The notes under the pieces are model-generated. The model was given only the letters and a program-made list of their open reading frames with translations. It was not told the DNA's origin and did no database searches. The position numbers and the translations under genes were made by a program. From Streptomyces sp. IMTB 2501 (lineage in GTDB: Bacteria > Actinomycetota > Actinomycetes > Streptomycetales > Streptomycetaceae), in contig NZ_MQUS01000021.1 in assembly GCF_001953885.1 (NCBI RefSeq), positions 42,971-106,970 of the forward strand: DNA of 64,000 bases, in the 5' to 3' direction. Positions 61,222-64,000 of this stretch are shown here, one piece after another. Within the stretch, counting starts at the first letter, position 1. Each line of letters opens with the position of its first letter.

Positions 61222-62625
61222 TCAGTTGTCCGGCTGTTCGCGCTTGCGGAGCAGTACCAGGACCGCGCCGCCGATCACCACGAAGCCGATGGCCACGCCG
61301 GCGATCAGCGGGCTGATCGCCGAGCCGCCCGTCGCGGCGAGGTCGGTGCCGGGGGTCGTGGTGCCGCCGACCGTGGCGGGGCTGGGCTCGTTGTGGACCT
61401 GGGCCGTCAGGGTCGTGAGTGCGCCCTGGGTCTTGCAGTCGAGGATGCCGGTGAAGCGGTGGGAGAAACCGTGCGGCCCGGTGATCGTGAAGTCGTAGGC
61501 CTGGTCCTCCTGGAGCGGGATGGTCACCGTGCGGGTGGCGCCCGCGGGGATGGTGTGCTCGGCGCCCATCAGCTCGAAGGTGAAGGGCTGGTCACCCTTG
61601 TTGGCCGCGATGATGTCCACGCCGCCCTTGGCGCAGTCCTTACGGGCCGAGACCGCGGGTATGGCGCCCCCGGAGGCCCAGTTGGCGGTCGCGGTCGCGG
61701 AGACAGTGGACTCGCTGGAGCCGGCCAGTATCTGGGTCTGGCTGCGGCTGTCGGAGGTGAAGGCTCGGCCGACGGGCACCGTGGTCGAGGCTTGTACCGT
61801 CAGCTGCGCCGTGCCGGTCGAGGCGTCCTCCGGGATGTCGAAGTACAGCTGGCTGCCGTCCTTCGCGGAGGTCATGACCTTGCCGGTCTTGTCGATGATC
61901 CGCACCCCGCTGGTGGCCGCGTCCGTCGGCGGGGTCACGGCGACACCGGTCGCGTTGGTGTGCACGGTCACCGGCCCCAGCAGGTCACCCGGCCGGCCGG
62001 AGACCGCCGGCGGGTCCAGGGTGAGTGAGGCCTGCGGTTCACCGAGGTCGCCGGCGCTCTTCTGCAGATAGTCGGCGAGCTTCTCGGCCTGCGGGTCGAC
62101 GGCGTCGACCTTCACGTGGTCGGAATAGCGCCAGATGGCCACCTGGGTGCCGGCCGCCGCGTCCTGCTCGGTGAGCGAGCCGGTGCCCGCCTCGTGGGCG
62201 AGGGCGGCGAGGTCGTTGATCTGGGGGTAGGAGTTCTGCAGGATCCAGCTGATCTTGCCGGCGTCCTTGTTGCCGCCCAGCGAGGTGCCGCTCCAGGACG
62301 TCTCCTCGTAGTAGGCGTCGCGCTGGGTCGGGTTGTGGAGGTCGACGCTGTACGTCTGCAGGGTGCCCCCGCCGTCGACGGACATCTCGAACAGGCCCGC
62401 CTGCACCCGCTGGTCGCCGCCGTTCTCGTGGATCACGGCCTCGCCGTAGGTCTTCAGGCCGTTGATCGTGGCCGCCGCTCCGCCCTCGGTCTGCGGTGTC
62501 TCGTCGGCCGCGGCTCTACCGGCGCCGGACAGCACACCGGCTGCCACGAGACCGGATGCCGCCGTGGCGGCGGCCAGGCGGGCCGCTCCGGCGGAGCGGC
62601 GGAACCCAGAGAACGCAACAAGCAC
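61222..62625 (-). CDS. Thioester-domain cell-surface protein with LAxTG sorting signal
   Basis: A 467-residue wall-anchored protein. A signal peptide (to about residue 40) precedes a TQXA/thioester domain with TYSVDLHNPTQRDAYYEE and AAAGTQVAIWRYSDH, then beta-sandwich domains, a low-complexity stretch and a C-terminal sorting signal: LAATGG, a hydrophobic helix (ISPLIAGVAIGFVVIGGAVL) and RKREQ. LAxTG is typical of class E sortases. Active thioester domains have cysteine in the YCxDL strand; here it is serine, although the TQxA partner is present, so no internal thioester should form. The GTG at 62625 was chosen for AAGGGGA upstream. Confidence 0.87.
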   Translation of the reverse strand: MLVAFSGFRRSAGAARLAAATAASGLVAAGVLSGAGRAAADETPQTEGGAAATINGLKTYGEAVIHENGGDQRVQAGLFEMSVDGGGTLQTYSVDLHNPTQRDAYYEETSWSGTSLGGNKDAGKISWILQNSYPQINDLAALAHEAGTGSLTEQDAAAGTQVAIWRYSDHVKVDAVDPQAEKLADYLQKSAGDLGEPQASLTLDPPAVSGRPGDLLGPVTVHTNATGVAVTPPTDAATSGVRIIDKTGKVMTSAKDGSQLYFDIPEDASTGTAQLTVQASTTVPVGRAFTSDSRSQTQILAGSSESTVSATATANWASGGAIPAVSARKDCAKGGVDIIAANKGDQPFTFELMGAEHTIPAGATRTVTIPLQEDQAYDFTITGPHGFSHRFTGILDCKTQGALTTLTAQVHNEPSPATVGGTTTPGTDLAATGGSAISPLIAGVAIGFVVIGGAVLVLLRKREQPDN

Positions 62626-62896
62626 AGAATTCCCCTTCGAGCGGGACCCATTGGACATGGGGGGCGGTCCCACCAGCAGAATCGGCAGCCCTTAGGGGCA
62701 CGCCCGGAATCCTATGGATCACTCGGAGCCTCTCCCGTCGGTCGGATGATCCGATGGGCGATCCGATCCGTAATCGTTATCCCCGGGACCGTCCACGAGC
62801 TGGGCATATCGACAAATCAACCGGTTCGTACGGGGTGTTCGGGATCCGTGTCCCGCCGGGACCGGGCGGTCCCGGCGCCCCCCGCAGTAGCTGACG

Positions 62897-63370
62897 TCAC
62901 GTCACCGCAGCTGGCTCCGGGGCCTGTTGGGCCGCCCCCTCGTCCGGTGTGCCGACGGGGCGCGGTGTCTCCCAGCTCGGCTCCGGCCGGGCCGCCGTGA
63001 GGGCGGCCTCCGGTTTGGCCGCGCGCTGGAAGGCGGCCGTACCGCGTGCGAGGTCGTGGCCGATCGCCACGGCGTCGATGTCGGCGGAGGCCCACTGCTG
63101 CTGCCCTTCGCGCACCTCCGTGCGCACCTTCAGCCGGCCCTGTACGACGAGCGGCTGGCCCACCTCCACGCATGCCGCCACGTTCACCGCGAGCTGGCGG
63201 TTGGCCCATACCGTGAAGAAGTTGGTGTGTCCGTCGGTCCAGGCACTCTTCTCCCGGTCCCAGTAGCGCGTGGTCACCGCCAGCCGGAACCGGGCCGACG
63301 GGCCCGCCGCCTCCCGGTACACCGGCTGGGTCGCCACGTTGCCCACCACGCAGACGATCGTCTCGTTCAT
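62897..63370 (-). CDS. ssbB: Single-stranded DNA-binding protein (SsbB-like)
   Basis: A 157-residue SSB with an OB fold (residues 1-110: ETIVCVVGNVATQPVYRE, RFRLAVTTRYWDREKSAWTD, HTNFFTVWANRQLAVNVAAC, VGQPLVVQGRLKVRTEVREG). The Ala/Pro tail ends in PAAVT and lacks the acidic DDDIPF-type tip, as in Streptomyces SsbB, which acts in chromosome segregation during sporulation, in contrast to SsbA. The ATG at 63370 follows GCGAGGAC. It is a single gene; the frame stays open upstream through G-rich repeats that are not coding. Confidence 0.88.
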   Translation of the reverse strand: MNETIVCVVGNVATQPVYREAAGPSARFRLAVTTRYWDREKSAWTDGHTNFFTVWANRQLAVNVAACVEVGQPLVVQGRLKVRTEVREGQQQWASADIDAVAIGHDLARGTAAFQRAAKPEAALTAARPEPSWETPRPVGTPDEGAAQQAPEPAAVT

Positions 63371-63739
63371 GTCCTCGCTCCCCTCCCCCGCCCGGCTCTC
63401 GACGGCCGGGCGGACACCCGTACGGGCCCGTCCCGTACGGCTGCGTCTGCCGTGCCGGCGCGTACGACCGCCGTACGCGCCGGCACGTCCCGCCGATCGC
63501 GCGCGCCGTCCGCCGTCCCTCCGGTCGGACCCGCCCTGCGATCGCCGCGACCCCAGACTGCCTCCGCCGGGCCAGACCCGCTGAGCGCTGTGTACGGCCA
63601 TCTCACCTGTGGAAATCCCCGTCGCCCTTACGAGTGACCTCCGCCCCCCGTCGCTGCCTTCACCCCCGGTGGCCGCAGCCGACCACCGGCTGACTTGTCC
63701 CGGGAGGCCGCGACCGGCCCCCAGCTCACGCACCCCGGG
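63371..63739. other. Region upstream of ssbB
   Basis: No convincing gene. GC-rich sequence with Arg/Pro-coding frames in all directions and many CGTAC/GTACG words around 63410-63490. It should hold the ssbB promoter, but no clear -35/-10 pair was found. Confidence 0.4.
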
Positions 63740-63960
63740 CGGCCCCCCGACCGTCAGCCCCCGCAGCCCCGAGCGACCACCTCCGGCCTTCAACCCAAAC
63801 CCCCGGGTGACCGCAGCCACCCACCCCCCCAGCCCACGCACCCCCAGCGACCGCCCCACGTCAACCCACACACCCCTGAGCAGCCACCCCCGACCTTCAA
63901 CCCACACCCACCCAGGCGACCGAGCCACCCGCCACCCCACAACCCACAGACCCCCGAATG
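63740..63960 (-). repeat. G-rich imperfect repeats of about 36 bp
   Basis: On the minus strand at least five units start with GGGTTGA or GGGCTG and continue with runs of G, TCGCTCGGGG-like and GGGTGYGT segments, each 32-39 bases. Translated, they give a 11-14-residue pattern of Gly, Val and Arg, which explains the long open frame upstream of ssbB. Strong C/G strand asymmetry is visible. Confidence 0.6.
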
Positions 63961-63964
63961 ACCG

Positions 63965-64000
<36 letters not shown>

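Noticed and set aside
63371..63940. Upstream in-frame extension of ssbB through the G-rich repeats
   Set aside because: The OB fold starts right at the ATG at 63370, and the extension is only repeat-encoded Gly/Val/Arg.

Overview
The window is high-GC actinobacterial DNA and reads as a Streptomyces chromosome segment: GTG and TTG starts with GGAGG-type ribosome sites, a CsnR-type chitosan operon, a PknG signalling operon, SsbB, the ABC-F factor EttA, and a LAxTG-anchored surface protein. No tRNA, rRNA, CRISPR array or intact insertion sequence was found. The last 36 bases are a pure C run that looks like a sequence-end artefact.

Layout. 1-9.6 kb: a partial FAD monooxygenase divergent from a TetR regulator across an unusual array of six 14-bp repeats, a carboxylesterase, malQ with two small companion genes, an HNH endonuclease, a MscS channel and a Uma2-type protein. 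9.7-16.5 kb: csnR-csnE-csnF-csnG-csnH-csnK, a ROK-regulated ABC uptake and catabolism operon for chitosan-type oligosaccharides, with its operator at the expected transcription start. 16.7-27.3 kb: a seven-gene signalling operon (GlnX-like membrane sensor, GlnH-like binding protein, coiled-coil protein, PknG-type kinase, PP2C phosphatase, VWA protein, FHA protein), all in one direction and often overlapping.

27.6-54.0 kb is accessory. Its core, read on the minus strand from 51.7 to 39.4 kb, is the five-gene enediyne warhead cassette in the order unbL-unbV-unbU-pksE-tebC, followed by an F420-dependent-reductase-like gene and an alpha/beta-hydrolase homologue without its nucleophile. Around it lies what looks like a private Tat translocase: tatB-tatC plus a divergent ABC1/UbiB-like kinase on one side, and tatA (divergent from unbL) followed by an MFS exporter on the other. 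Two Tat-signal proteins, one of them frameshifted, a MetE-like enzyme and an AhpD-like protein lie between. Further left are a PEP-utilising-enzyme homologue paired with an FAD/NAD(P)-binding protein, and a convergent pair of paralogous secreted proteins. The pairing of an enediyne-type PKS with its own Tat pathway is the most interesting feature here. Oxidative tailoring genes usual for 9- and 10-membered enediynes are not seen in the window, so the product is open.

54.0-64 kb returns to ordinary chromosomal content with decay: truncated haemoglobin, a gutted ABC transporter (both genes are relics), a small conserved protein, an acyl-CoA thioesterase and ettA in one operon, a HAD-like protein, a poorly coding 59.4-60.8 kb stretch, a thioester-domain surface protein whose thioester cysteine is serine, and ssbB. 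It ends in G-rich imperfect repeats.
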